From assembly GCA_017936745.1 (NCBI GenBank), contig JAGBEY010000007.1:1-49131 (forward strand): 49,131 nucleotides of DNA. The letters are read 5' to 3'. Under the pieces are notes generated by a model. It was not told the DNA's origin. It saw only the letters and a program-made list of their open reading frames with translations, and ran no database searches. Positions 8,322-16,510 of this stretch are shown here, in pieces; positions within the stretch are counted from its first letter, which is position 1, and the number at the start of each line of letters is the position of its first letter. A program made the translations under genes and the position numbers. Source of the DNA: Clostridia bacterium. Its GTDB lineage: Bacteria > Bacillota > Clostridia > UMGS1840.

Positions 8322-9404
8322 ATGGAAAGAGTGTATAATTTCAGCGCAGGGCCGTCTGCGTTACCGGTGGCGGTATTAAAAAAAGCGGCAGATGAAATGT
8401 TAAATGCCGGCGGCTCCGGTATGTCCGTAATGGAAATGAGCCATCGTTCCAAAGAATATCAGGCAATTATCGACCGTGCTGAAGAACTGTTCCGCGAGCT
8501 GATGGAAATTCCGGATGATTATGCCGTATTGTTCCTGCAGGGCGGTGCTTCCTCCCAGTTCTCCATGATTCCATTGAATCTGATGAACAAAAGCGGAAAA
8601 GGTGACTATGTAATCACCGGTCAGTGGGCTAAAAAAGCATATCAGGAGGGTGCACATTACGGAGATGCGTATCAGGTAGCATCTTCTGCTGATAAAACCT
8701 TCTCCTACATTCCCAAATTAGATAAATCCATGTTCCGTCCCGACGCGGATTTTGTACATATCACTTTGAACAACACCATCTACGGAACCAAGTTCAATGA
8801 GCTTCCCGATGTGGGTGACGTTCCGCTGATTGCAGATATTTCTTCCTGCATTTTATCTGAAAAATTAGATGTGAAAAAATTCGGTATGCTTTATGCCGGT
8901 GCACAAAAAAATATTGGGCCTGCCGGTCTTACCGTAGTAATCATCAGAAAAGATTTAATCGGAAACGCAAGAGATATCACTCCGATTATGTTCAACTACC
9001 AAACTCATCTGGACTCCGGTTCTATGTATAACACGCCTCCCACCTACGGCATCTACATCTGTAAGCTGGTGCTGGAATGGCTGAAAGAGCTGGGCGGCGT
9101 AGAAAAAATTCAGGAATTGAACTACAAAAAAGCAAAAATTCTGTACGACTATTTGGATTCTTCCGATTTCTTCACCGGAACCGTCGTAAAAGAGGACCGT
9201 TCTATTATGAACGTTCCCTTCCTTTCCCCCTCCGATGAGCTGAACAAAAAATTCATTGCAGAAGCAAAAGAAGCAGGCTTTGTAAACTTAGCAGGTCACC
9301 GCTCGGTTGGCGGTATGCGTGCAAGCATCTACAATGCAATGCCCGTAGAGGGAGTGGAAGCATTGGTTGCGTTTATGAAGAAATTTGAAGCAGAAAACAA
9401 ATAG
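8322..9404 (+). CDS. serC: Phosphoserine aminotransferase
   Basis: A PLP enzyme that transfers an amino group from glutamate to 3-phosphohydroxypyruvate to make phosphoserine; it also serves in pyridoxal phosphate synthesis in some bacteria. The start MERVYNFSAGPSALP is the family N-terminus, so I take ATG 8322, behind GGGGA, over the ATG at 8307 that overlaps this site. The lysine that binds PLP lies in the AGAQKNIGPAG motif near residue 196, and HRSVGGMRASIYNAMP near the C-terminus binds substrate phosphate. The 360-aa length is typical. serA follows 17 bp downstream in the same operon, so the two consecutive serine-pathway steps are co-expressed. Confidence 0.95.
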   Translation: MERVYNFSAGPSALPVAVLKKAADEMLNAGGSGMSVMEMSHRSKEYQAIIDRAEELFRELMEIPDDYAVLFLQGGASSQFSMIPLNLMNKSGKGDYVITGQWAKKAYQEGAHYGDAYQVASSADKTFSYIPKLDKSMFRPDADFVHITLNNTIYGTKFNELPDVGDVPLIADISSCILSEKLDVKKFGMLYAGAQKNIGPAGLTVVIIRKDLIGNARDITPIMFNYQTHLDSGSMYNTPPTYGIYICKLVLEWLKELGGVEKIQELNYKKAKILYDYLDSSDFFTGTVVKEDRSIMNVPFLSPSDELNKKFIAEAKEAGFVNLAGHRSVGGMRASIYNAMPVEGVEALVAFMKKFEAENK

Positions 9405-9421
9405 AAAGGTGGCAAAACAGT

Positions 9422-10576
9422 ATGAAAATCGCTACTTTAAATAAAATTTCCGAAATCGGTTTAAAAGAACTGAAGCCCTCCTACGAAATCACCGGTGAAA
9501 TCGCCGGTGCAGCAGGGGTTCTGGTTCGCAGTGCAGCAATGCACGACATGGAATTTCCCCGTGAGCTTCACGCCATTGCAAGAGCAGGTGCAGGGGTAAA
9601 CAACATCCCTCTCGACAAATGCTCCGAAGAGGGAATCGTGGTATTCAACACCCCCGGTGCCAATGCCAATGCAGTAAAGGAATTAGTCATTGCAGGGCTT
9701 TTAATGTCCTCCCGTGATTTAATCGGCGGCAATGCCTGGGCAAAAACCTTAACAGAAGATGTGGCAAAAGCTGTAGAAAAAGGCAAAGGCATGTTTGCCG
9801 GTGTAGAAATTGCAGGCAAAACCTTAGGTGTGGTAGGCTTGGGTGCTATTGGTGCCAAGGTTGCCAACACCGCGCTGGACTTAGGTATGAAGGTAATCGG
9901 CTATGATCCCTTTATCTCCATTGACGGTGCCTGGAGAATTTCCAAAAACGTGGTTCATGCAACCGATTTAAAACAGATTTACGAAAACTGCGATTATATC
10001 ACTATCCACGTTCCGCTGACTCCTGATACCAAGGGCTTCATCAACAAAGAAACCATCAGCCAGATGAAACAGGGTGTCGTTATTTTAAACTATGCCAGAG
10101 CAGGTCTGGTTGCCGATGAAGATATCAAAGCGGCGCTCTCCAGCGGAAAAGTACGCCGTTATGTAACTGACTTTCCGGATGGCGATATCGCCTCCTATCC
10201 CGGTGTAATTGCATTCCCCCACTTAGGTGCATCCACCGAAGAATCGGAAGAAAACTGTGCTTATATGGCAGCCATCCAACTGAAAGATTACTTAGAAAAC
10301 GGAAACATCAAAAATTCCGTAAACTATCCCGAAATGAATTCTCCCAGAGCCCCCGGGCAGAAGCGTGTGGTTGTTCTTCACAAGAACATTCCCGCAATGC
10401 TGTCTCAGATTTCCGGTGAATTCTCTAAATTGTCCTTAAATATCGACAATATGCAGAACCGCTCCAAAAAGGAATATGCTTGTACCGTGCTGGATGTTTC
10501 CTGCGAAATTCCGGAAAGTGCCCAGGCAAGCCTGGAAGCAATTGATGGAGTCATCCGTGTCCGCATTTTAGACTAA
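9422..10576 (+). CDS. serA: D-3-phosphoglycerate dehydrogenase with ACT domain
   Basis: Oxidises 3-phosphoglycerate with NAD in the first step of serine synthesis. The split substrate-binding domain surrounds a Rossmann domain carrying GLGAIGAKVA at about residue 140; the catalytic Arg lies in NYARAGLV and the Glu-His pair in the following segment that ends with FPHLGAST. Residues 315-384 form a C-terminal ACT domain, the site where serine feedback inhibition occurs in related enzymes. The 384-aa size fits the short ACT-containing class, without the extra substrate-binding domain of the long type. It directly follows serC and ends at a terminator. Confidence 0.93.
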   Translation: MKIATLNKISEIGLKELKPSYEITGEIAGAAGVLVRSAAMHDMEFPRELHAIARAGAGVNNIPLDKCSEEGIVVFNTPGANANAVKELVIAGLLMSSRDLIGGNAWAKTLTEDVAKAVEKGKGMFAGVEIAGKTLGVVGLGAIGAKVANTALDLGMKVIGYDPFISIDGAWRISKNVVHATDLKQIYENCDYITIHVPLTPDTKGFINKETISQMKQGVVILNYARAGLVADEDIKAALSSGKVRRYVTDFPDGDIASYPGVIAFPHLGASTEESEENCAYMAAIQLKDYLENGNIKNSVNYPEMNSPRAPGQKRVVVLHKNIPAMLSQISGEFSKLSLNIDNMQNRSKKEYACTVLDVSCEIPESAQASLEAIDGVIRVRILD

Positions 10577-10608
10577 TTACCGTTTGATAAAAAACATAGG
10601 CAAAAAAA

Positions 10609-10644
10609 GACGAAATTCTTTGATGAGAATTTCGTCTTTTTTAC
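10609..10644 (+). terminator. Terminator of serC-serA
   Basis: GACGAAATTCT (10609-10619) pairs with AGAATTTCGTC (10626-10636), followed by TTTTTTACTTTTT. Confidence 0.9.
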
Positions 10645-10654
10645 TTTTTGATAT

Positions 10655-11288
10655 GTTCTTTTTCTTTGATGCCAAAGAAACACCCAATGGGTGTAGAAAC
10701 TGCATTCCGCTCAGTCACCCTGTTGCGGGCTGTCGGAGACGCCAGCCCCTACAAATTGCACATTGCAAAAATAAGATTGGAAAGATTTACTGCTCGTCGT
10801 TTGGTAATATTAAAAAGTACTGCATATCCTGACAGAGAAAGCTATATTTTGTACCTCTCAACGTATGATAGAACAGCCGTGCGGCGTCTGAGCACTCGTT
10901 TGAAGGGGGTAAGAGGATTGTTAAGGGAGCTTAGGGGGAAAATCTAAAGTTCCCCCTGATCCCTTAACATAAAAAAGAAAACGTTCTTTTTCTTTGTTGC
11001 CAAAGAAAAGAACCAAAAAGAAACCACCGCCAAAGTATTTTTGCAATCCCGGACATTCGTCTTTCTGAGACAATTGTGAATTGCAAAAATAAGGTTGGAA
11101 TTTTTTTGCTTCCGTCGTTCGATAATATTAAAAAGTACTGCATATCCTTACAGAGAAAGCTATTTTTTATACCCTTCAACGTATGATAGAACAGCCGTGC
11201 GGCGATTGAGCACTCGTTTGAAGGGGGTAAGAGGATTGTTAAGGGGGCTAGGGGGAAAATTGAAAGTTCCCCCTGCTCCCTTAACATA
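10655..11288. repeat. Tandem pair of ~310-bp noncoding repeats
   Basis: Copy 1 (10655-10970) and copy 2 (10983-11288) are the same sequence in direct orientation. Similarity is highest over the last ~170 bp of each copy (from the AATATTAAAAAGTACTGCAT core). Both start with a hairpin made of TCTTTTTCTTT..GCC..AAAGAAA and end with an inverted repeat (TTAAGGG..GGGGGAA with TTCCCCC..CCCTTAA, 10919-10968 and 11238-11286). Open frames run through both copies, but the differences between copies are not concentrated at third codon positions, one copy has indels, and no ribosome site is present, so I read this as a dispersed noncoding repeat that has duplicated, not as genes. Confidence 0.75.
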
Positions 11289-11298
11289 CACATTTTTA

Positions 11299-11327
11299 TT
11301 GACAATTTTTTTCTTCTATGCTACAAT
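11299..11327 (+). promoter_or_regulatory. Promoter of the cysteine-rich protein leader
   Basis: -35 TTGACA (11299-11304) and -10 TACAAT (11322-11327) with a 17-bp spacer. The start site would fall at about 11334, the first base pair of the leader RNA below. Confidence 0.8.
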
Positions 11328-11333
11328 GAAAAA

Positions 11334-11492
11334 GCAGTAAAATTTCATAAGATATACCGGATACGGGAAAACTCTTTTTGGTAAAAAGTGTTTTCTCTAC
11401 TTTCTTATCCCGTAATCTGGTGATGGAATTTTACTGCAATCGGAGAGGCACTTTTTCGGTGTGTCTTCGATTGGAGGCACACCTTTTTTATT
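11334..11492 (+). ncRNA. Candidate riboswitch-like leader RNA with terminator switch
   Basis: The RNA starts at its own outer stem: 11335-11348 pairs fully (14 bp) with 11423-11436. Inside, 11357-11368 pairs with 11408-11420 (12 bp, one bulge), topped by AAAAC/GTTTT and CTTTTT/AAAAAG. Downstream, two exclusive hairpins compete: an antiterminator 11437-11473 (CAATCG with CGATTG, then AGGCAC with GTGTCT) and an intrinsic terminator 11458-11490 (GGTGTGTCTT with GAGGCACACC plus six T). This is the architecture of a transcriptional riboswitch or attenuator controlling the 82-aa gene. It does not show the conserved cores of the T-box, SAM, TPP, lysine, glycine, FMN, cobalamin, preQ1, fluoride, ZTP or c-di-GMP families as I know them. 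Confidence 0.55.
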
Positions 11493-11504
11493 TGGGAGGA
11501 AAAA

Positions 11505-11753
11505 ATGATTATTGATATCACAGAAATTGAGCTGATTCCCGGAAATGGGGGAAAGGATTGCCCGGGTAACGGAGAAAACGGCAATGAATGCTGTTGCGAC
11601 GAATGTAATTATATGTGTTGCTGTTTTGAACTACGGGAAAAACACGATTGTAACGAATGTGTCCTTTTAAAGTGTCCCCGAAACAAAAATTACACCTTGA
11701 AACTGGAAAAAATAGAAACACTGCTGGAAAGCCTTGAAAATTATGATTTATAA
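11505..11753 (+). CDS. Small cysteine-rich protein (11 Cys in 82 aa)
   Basis: I do not recognise a named family with certainty. Eleven cysteines occupy residues 19-57, including CCCDEC (29-34) and CCC (38-40), then C49, C52 and C57. The first 18 residues (ITEIELIPGNGG) look like a beta strand and glycine turn; the last 25 form a charged, leucine-rich helix. Paired and triple cysteines suggest metal or iron-sulfur binding, or a disulfide or redox role, but this is inference. There is no signal peptide or membrane segment. GGGAGG lies seven bases before ATG 11505. It is the only gene behind the switch-like leader RNA, so the unknown signal of that RNA is probably tied to its job; a metal is an obvious candidate. 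Confidence 0.75.
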   Translation: MIIDITEIELIPGNGGKDCPGNGENGNECCCDECNYMCCCFELREKHDCNECVLLKCPRNKNYTLKLEKIETLLESLENYDL

Positions 11754-11761
11754 AAAAATTG

Positions 11762-11790
11762 TTTACAAATTAGAAAACTTATGTTATAAT
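11762..11790 (+). promoter_or_regulatory. Promoter of the stalk-protein leader
   Basis: -35 TTTACA (11762-11767) and perfect -10 TATAAT (11785-11790), 17-bp spacer. The predicted start (about 11796) coincides with the first pair of the leader's outer stem. Confidence 0.75.
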
Positions 11791-11794
11791 AAAC

Positions 11795-11966
11795 TTGCGA
11801 CATAAATTCAATACCATTCTGTTAAAGTGTGTATTTTTATACCTTCCTTGTGTAAAAATGCAGGCTCTGTTTCAGCATGCTTTAATAGGATGAATGAATT
11901 TGTGTCGCAGCAAAAGGAGCTGTGCATTTTTCATGCGTAGCGTTCCAAAAACGCTGCGCATTTTTT
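11795..11966 (+). ncRNA. Second candidate riboswitch-like leader RNA
   Basis: The outer stem is 15 bp without mismatches except one wobble: 11796-11810 with 11895-11909. Inside lies a second helix (the TGTGTATTTTTATA region with TGTAAAAATGCA). Downstream, GCTGTGCAT (11919-11927) can pair with ATGCGTAGC (11933-11941) as antiterminator, excluding the terminator in which 11933-11944 pairs with 11950-11961 (12 bp) before a T run. Promoter, start site at the outer stem, then antiterminator and terminator repeat the plan of the leader 460 bp upstream, although the primary sequence differs. The gene controlled encodes a secreted stalk protein. I find no GEMM (c-di-GMP) or ydaO (c-di-AMP) core. Confidence 0.5.
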
Positions 11967-12008
11967 ATGTATGGCAACAAAAAGTTCATATTAAAGGAGG
12001 AAAAAACA

Positions 12009-13082
12009 ATGAACAAAAACATCAAAAGTCTGGTCTCCGGCATTGTAATCGGCAGTATGCTCACCGGCGGCATCACACTGGCTAAAACCGGAAGCGAAAC
12101 ACTGGAAGCCTGGTTTTCTGACATCAAAATTTTTGTAGACGGCACAAAAATTGAACCCAAGGATGCCAACGGAAACACCGTAGAACCATTCATCGTTAAC
12201 GGAACTACCTATCTTCCCATTCGTGCCATCGGGGAAGCACTGCAAAAGGAAGTCACTTGGGACGGGGCTACCGCCAGTGTCTATCTGAACGATGCCAAAC
12301 GCCCCACCGAAACCCCGGAACCAATCGAAACACCCAAGCCTACTATAACCCCGGCTCCCACTCCCACTGCACCGCCTGCAAAAAAGCCCACCGAATTTTC
12401 TTACTCAACACAAAAGATTCTGCAAATTTCAGGATATCGGGAGGACGCTATTAAAGGAAGCCTTGAAACTGCCTGGGACAAATCCGGAGTGAATGCTTCT
12501 TTTTCTGCCTCTCTGCGGTGTAACAATGGTGGTCTGGCTGATTATATTGATTGCGATATTACCCTTTTGGAAACGCTTTCCACTTCTGCTGACGGCTTTA
12601 CGGGATATTTCCGCTTTACTATGAACGACACCATACGAAATGAAAAAATCAAAGGAACTGTTACCATAAAGGACAACAAGCTTTCTCTCCATACGGAAGA
12701 ATACGATTACCATCTGGTCGCACTGTTGAAGGAAGAAGCCGAAAAAGCAGTCACCTTCCTTTCTCTGGATGCCATCGACTATAACGGTGAAACAGCAGAT
12801 GGTCTGATAGGCTTGGAATTTGAAAACAACCAAACCCAGGCTTTCTTAAACGGCAGCTTTACCGCGGATGACAAGAAATATACTCTCCAGCTCCACGAAG
12901 TCACCTCGATGTCTGACAAGCAGCTGCAAGGTATCTTCTCTGTAATTTGTGACGGAGTTACTGTAGTCAATCGGGCAACCGGTGTTATCGAAGAATTATC
13001 CGCACCATTGGGCGATGTGATGACACTCACCATCGAAGGCTTTTCCACACTGAAGCTCCGGGTAATTGAAATCGGATATTAA
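12009..13082 (+). CDS. Secreted copper-amine-oxidase-N 'stalk' domain protein
   Basis: A 357-residue exported protein. Residues 1-25 form a signal peptide (NKNIKS, hydrophobic core, cleavage likely near LAK). Residues about 30-97 match the copper amine oxidase N-terminal/stalk domain common on Clostridia cell surfaces, with the VEPFIVNGTTYLPIRAIGEAL signature. Residues 98-128 form a Thr/Pro-rich linker, and the last 230 residues are a beta-rich region I cannot assign. No copper-binding catalytic domain is present, so this is not an amine oxidase; the stalk is thought to mediate surface contacts. AAAGGAGG is seven bases before ATG 12009. The gene stands alone behind a switch-like leader and before a shared terminator. 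Confidence 0.8.
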   Translation: MNKNIKSLVSGIVIGSMLTGGITLAKTGSETLEAWFSDIKIFVDGTKIEPKDANGNTVEPFIVNGTTYLPIRAIGEALQKEVTWDGATASVYLNDAKRPTETPEPIETPKPTITPAPTPTAPPAKKPTEFSYSTQKILQISGYREDAIKGSLETAWDKSGVNASFSASLRCNNGGLADYIDCDITLLETLSTSADGFTGYFRFTMNDTIRNEKIKGTVTIKDNKLSLHTEEYDYHLVALLKEEAEKAVTFLSLDAIDYNGETADGLIGLEFENNQTQAFLNGSFTADDKKYTLQLHEVTSMSDKQLQGIFSVICDGVTVVNRATGVIEELSAPLGDVMTLTIEGFSTLKLRVIEIGY

Positions 13083-13090
13083 ACATAAAA

Positions 13091-13126
13091 AAAAGACTGT
13101 CGGAAAAATATTTCTGACAGTCTTTT
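13091..13126. terminator. Bidirectional terminator between stalk gene and murA
   Basis: AAAAGACTGTC pairs with GACAGTCTTTT, giving T runs on both strands between convergent genes. Confidence 0.88.
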
Positions 13127-13128
13127 CC

Positions 13129-14376
13129 TTATAAGACTTCAATCTCTGCGCCCAGTTTTTTTAGATTTTCACAAAGCTGCGAATATCCCCGTAGTAAATA
13201 ACCATTATCCTCCACCGTGGTTGTCCCCTCCGCCATAAGGCCGGCAATCACAAGAGAGGCAGCTGCCCGTAAATCACTGGCACGCACCTGAGCCCCGTTT
13301 AATTTATTTGTTCCCTCAATCACCGCGGTTCTCCCCTCTACCGTTATTTTTGCCCCCAATCGCTTAAGCTCGGGAAGATGAAGAAACCGATTTTCAAAAA
13401 TGGTTTCAGTAATAATGGATGTCCCCTTTGCTCCGGCAAGCATTGCACAGAACTGTGCCTGCAAATCAGTGGGAAAACCCGGATGAGGCATAGTTTTGAT
13501 ATCGACAGCTTTATATCCCGACTTTCCCTCTACCAGAATTTCCCGTTCCCCCACTGTAATATGAGTTCCCGTTTCCCGAAGCTTTGCAACCAGAGGATTA
13601 AGATGCTCAGGCAGCACCCCCGAAACCTTGACCTTTCCGCCGGTTGCCGCCGCTGCAATCATATAGGTTCCGGCTTCAATCCGGTCGGGAATGACTTCAT
13701 ATTCACCACCGGTCAGCGACGATACCCCCTGAATCACAATCGTATCTGTCCCTGCTCCCGATATATCTGCACCCATCTGATTTAAAAAATTAGCCAAATC
13801 CACAATTTCCGGCTCTGCTGCAGCGTTTTCCAACATCGTTGTACCGTGTGCCAAGGTTGCTGCCATCATCAGATTTTCGGTAGCACCGACACTGGGAAAA
13901 TCCAGATAAATTCTGTTCCCTTTGAGCTTATTTGCCTTTAACTCTACATACCCGTTCTGAATTGCCACTGAAATTCCAAGCTTAGAAAACCCTTTCAAGT
14001 GCAAATCCACCGGTCTTTCCCCAATCTGACATCCGCCGGGATAAGCCACTCTGGCATATCCGGTCCGTGCCACAAGCGGCCCGGCTACTAAAAAAGACGC
14101 CCGCAGCCGGTTTGCCAAATCGTAAGATGCAAAATGAGAGATTTCCGATGCCATTTCACACTGATACTGATGATTGCTGAGCAGGCTATACTGACCGGTG
14201 CTCTTAAGCAAGCTCTGCATATTGGAAACATCTGAAATATGCGGAATATTTTTTAAAACACAGGGCTTTTCGCATAAAATAGTAGCAGCCAGAACCGGCA
14301 AGGCAGCATTTTTTGAGCCATTGACACAAACCTCACCGTTAAGCTTGTTTTTTCCCGTAATTCTGATGATTTGCAA
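13129..14376 (-). CDS. murA: UDP-N-acetylglucosamine 1-carboxyvinyltransferase
   Basis: Adds enolpyruvate from PEP to UDP-GlcNAc, the first committed step of peptidoglycan synthesis. The start is a TTG at 14376, nine bases after GGAGGT; upstream ATGs in frame lack a site and would add a non-homologous tail. The family hallmarks are KNAALP near residue 20, the active-site cysteine in YPGGCQIGERPVDLHL (the fosfomycin target), and PHPGFPTDLQAQ near residue 300. Its 415 residues are normal. It is monocistronic on the minus strand, facing the stalk gene. Confidence 0.94.
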   Translation of the reverse strand: MQIIRITGKNKLNGEVCVNGSKNAALPVLAATILCEKPCVLKNIPHISDVSNMQSLLKSTGQYSLLSNHQYQCEMASEISHFASYDLANRLRASFLVAGPLVARTGYARVAYPGGCQIGERPVDLHLKGFSKLGISVAIQNGYVELKANKLKGNRIYLDFPSVGATENLMMAATLAHGTTMLENAAAEPEIVDLANFLNQMGADISGAGTDTIVIQGVSSLTGGEYEVIPDRIEAGTYMIAAAATGGKVKVSGVLPEHLNPLVAKLRETGTHITVGEREILVEGKSGYKAVDIKTMPHPGFPTDLQAQFCAMLAGAKGTSIITETIFENRFLHLPELKRLGAKITVEGRTAVIEGTNKLNGAQVRASDLRAAASLVIAGLMAEGTTTVEDNGYLLRGYSQLCENLKKLGAEIEVL

Positions 14377-14481
14377 GAAAATTCTACCTCCGGTTTTTTC
14401 ATTTTTCATTGATTTTAGTATTGCCGTTTCCTATGGAAACATACCGTTGTTTCTTGTAACAAAAATGTAAAAAAATTTTTC

Positions 14482-14510
14482 GTGACATTTTATAAATAAC
14501 GTAGTATAAT
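14482..14510 (+). promoter_or_regulatory. cdaA promoter
   Basis: -35 GTGACA (14482-14487) and -10 TATAAT (14505-14510) with a 17-bp spacer. Confidence 0.65.
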
Positions 14511-14562
14511 AAATAAGTAGAAATCTATATATTATTTATATATTGTCCGGAGGTGAGAAAAA

Positions 14563-15411
14563 ATGCCGTTTTCCTTTCAGTGGCCATCGGGAATCAATCT
14601 CCTCAGCATACGGTTTGCTGATATTTTGGATATCGTAATTGTTTCCATCTTAATTTACAAGGTTGCAAAATTTTTCAAAAATACCAGAGCAGTCCAGGTT
14701 TTAAAAGGGATTGTATTTTTGATGGTTTGCGTTCAGCTGTCCGAAATGTTCAAGCTCAACACCATCAATTATATTTTGCAAAACACAATGCAGGTAGGGC
14801 TTTTGGCAGTGTTCATTCTCTTTCAGCCGGAAATTCGTTCTGCCCTTGCAAATATGGGAAAAAGCAGATTTTCTTTCTTATCCTTTGATAATGAGGAAGA
14901 TTCCGATCCCACAATGCACATAATCAATGCGATCACAGCTTCTGCCAAGGCACTGTCCGAGAAAAAAATCGGTGCACTGATGGTATTGGAGCAAAACACA
15001 AAAATTATGGATATTATCCGTACCGGTGTAACGCTGGATTCTGCTGTTTCCACAGAGCTTTTAAATAACATCTTTTTTCCGAAAGCACCCCTGCACGACG
15101 GTGCAGTTATCATTGGAGACGGAAAAATCAAGGCGGCAGCCTGTGTGCTTCCCCTTTCCCAGAACGACAGCTTGGAATCTGAGCTGGGCACCCGTCACCG
15201 TGCAGGCTTAGGCGTAACCGAGGGCAGCGATTGCATTTCCATCATTGTGTCGGAGGAAACCGGAAAAATTTCTCTGGCTTGTAACGGCGGGCTTACCCGT
15301 AATATTTCCCCCAATGTTCTCAAAGAAGCACTGAAAAAGCTGCTTTTAAAAGAAGAACAAAATCAGAAAAAAGTAAACCTCAAAAAAATAGTGAAAAAAA
15401 TCAAAAAATAA
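14563..15411 (+). CDS. cdaA: Diadenylate cyclase
   Basis: Makes cyclic di-AMP from two ATP; this second messenger controls potassium and osmolyte transport and wall homeostasis in Firmicutes. Three N-terminal membrane segments lie at about residues 13-100. The cytosolic DAC domain (about 105-255) carries the catalytic LHDGAVII and GTRHRAG motifs, which hold the DGA and RHR triads. The C-terminus is lysine-rich. The 282-aa length and the immediate downstream CdaR identify CdaA rather than DisA. GGAGGTGAG precedes ATG 14563. glmM, often third in this operon, is absent here; an FMN riboswitch follows instead. Confidence 0.94.
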   Translation: MPFSFQWPSGINLLSIRFADILDIVIVSILIYKVAKFFKNTRAVQVLKGIVFLMVCVQLSEMFKLNTINYILQNTMQVGLLAVFILFQPEIRSALANMGKSRFSFLSFDNEEDSDPTMHIINAITASAKALSEKKIGALMVLEQNTKIMDIIRTGVTLDSAVSTELLNNIFFPKAPLHDGAVIIGDGKIKAAACVLPLSQNDSLESELGTRHRAGLGVTEGSDCISIIVSEETGKISLACNGGLTRNISPNVLKEALKKLLLKEEQNQKKVNLKKIVKKIKK

Positions 15412-15423
15412 GGAGGGATTCCC

Positions 15424-16356
15424 ATGAAAAAATTGATAGAAGCATTTAAGCGAAACACTGTGCTAAAGGTGTTTTCCTTAATCCTTGCAATTCTTTTATG
15501 GGCATTCGTCCAGTTAAATCAGAATCCGGAAATCAGCTATGAAGCTTTTGAAATTCCCATCACCATTACCGGCGAGGCAGATATCAACAGTGAGGGATTT
15601 GTTATCAGCACCATTCCGAAAAATTTAAAAACAAGCCTGACCATCTCCGGAAAACGGTCTTATTTAAGCACCTTTAACCCTGCCGCTTTATCGGCATATG
15701 TGGATGTTTCCACGGCTTCCAATGTGGGAGATTTTACTTGCCCGGTCCTCATTCGCTCCGATGACGGAAATATTTCGGTGGTATCCAAAAGTCCATCCAG
15801 TATTTCCCTCTACGTAGACCGGGTGATTACCGCACAAAAACCCATCAAGCTTTCCTACGATGGTACACTGGACCCCGATTATTATATTGATAAAGACAAC
15901 ATTGTTATTACTCCCAACCAGGCAACCATCAAAGTGCCAGAGCTGGTAGCCCCAAAAATCAGCGAGGTGGTGGTGCATCTGGATATGACCAATGTGAAGG
16001 GTGAAATCCACAATGAATTTCAGGGTATTCCCGTGGACAATAAGGGAGAAGAAGTAACAGATAAATTCTTAAAAATCACCAACGAAAGCATCAGCGTGCA
16101 GGTTCCCGTGTTAAAGCGGAAAACCGTGCCCGTTGTGATTAAAAATCTACCCGATAAGCTTCGCTACAATCTGAATACCGAGCAGATTGAAATTGCCGGT
16201 AATGAAGAAATAATAGAAACCATCTCTCAGATTGATGGCTATATCAACGACTATAATGCACAAGACGAAAACGCTTCCTACACCGTAACTCTGAAATTGC
16301 CGGAGGAAGTGATTTTAACTGAGGAAAAAACAGTCAAGCTTTATGTGATTGATTAA
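15424..16356 (+). CDS. cdaR: YbbR-domain regulator of CdaA
   Basis: Membrane-anchored partner that modulates CdaA. A single N-terminal membrane helix (about residues 14-31, ending LLWAFVQLN) is followed by three or four extracellular YbbR repeats, seen as recurring beta-strand blocks with PKNL/PD..I motifs (for example VISTIPKNLKTSL, NIVITPNQATIKVP and VVIKNLPDKLRY). Its start lies 12 bp after cdaA with its own GGAGG, so the two are in one operon. The 310-aa length matches short Clostridia CdaR proteins, which have fewer repeats than the Bacillus protein. Confidence 0.9.
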   Translation: MKKLIEAFKRNTVLKVFSLILAILLWAFVQLNQNPEISYEAFEIPITITGEADINSEGFVISTIPKNLKTSLTISGKRSYLSTFNPAALSAYVDVSTASNVGDFTCPVLIRSDDGNISVVSKSPSSISLYVDRVITAQKPIKLSYDGTLDPDYYIDKDNIVITPNQATIKVPELVAPKISEVVVHLDMTNVKGEIHNEFQGIPVDNKGEEVTDKFLKITNESISVQVPVLKRKTVPVVIKNLPDKLRYNLNTEQIEIAGNEEIIETISQIDGYINDYNAQDENASYTVTLKLPEEVILTEEKTVKLYVID

Positions 16357-16374
16357 AAAATAAAATAATATACT

Positions 16375-16497
16375 TTCAGGGCAGGGTGAAATTCCCGACC
16401 GGTGGTAAGTGCCAACCTTACGGCAGACAGTCCACGCGCTCCCTCGCGAGCTGAATTGGTGAAATTCCAATACCGACCGTTACAGTCAGGATGAAAG
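16375..16497 (+). ncRNA. FMN riboswitch (RFN element)
   Basis: The conserved FMN aptamer is present: CAGGGCAGGGTGAAATTCCC and GACCGGTGGT at the 5' side, then GTCCACG, GAATTGGTGAAATTCC, and the closing CCGACCGTTACAGTC..GGATG near 16490. It lies directly before ribU with the ribosome site AGAAAGGAAA just after it, so control is probably at translation initiation or by a nearby fold; I see no strong terminator between aptamer and gene. Confidence 0.95.
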
Positions 16498-16510
16498 AAA
16501 GGAAACCTTT

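Noticed and set aside
10648..11340. Two homologous open frames in the 10.6-11.3 kb repeats as protein genes
   Set aside because: No ribosome sites, indels between copies, and differences not biased to third positions; better read as noncoding repeats.
11334..11966. Known riboswitch classes for the two leaders (c-di-GMP I/II, c-di-AMP, SAM, lysine, TPP, preQ1, fluoride, ZTP, guanidine)
   Set aside because: None of the conserved core words of these families is seen; an Infernal scan would be decisive.
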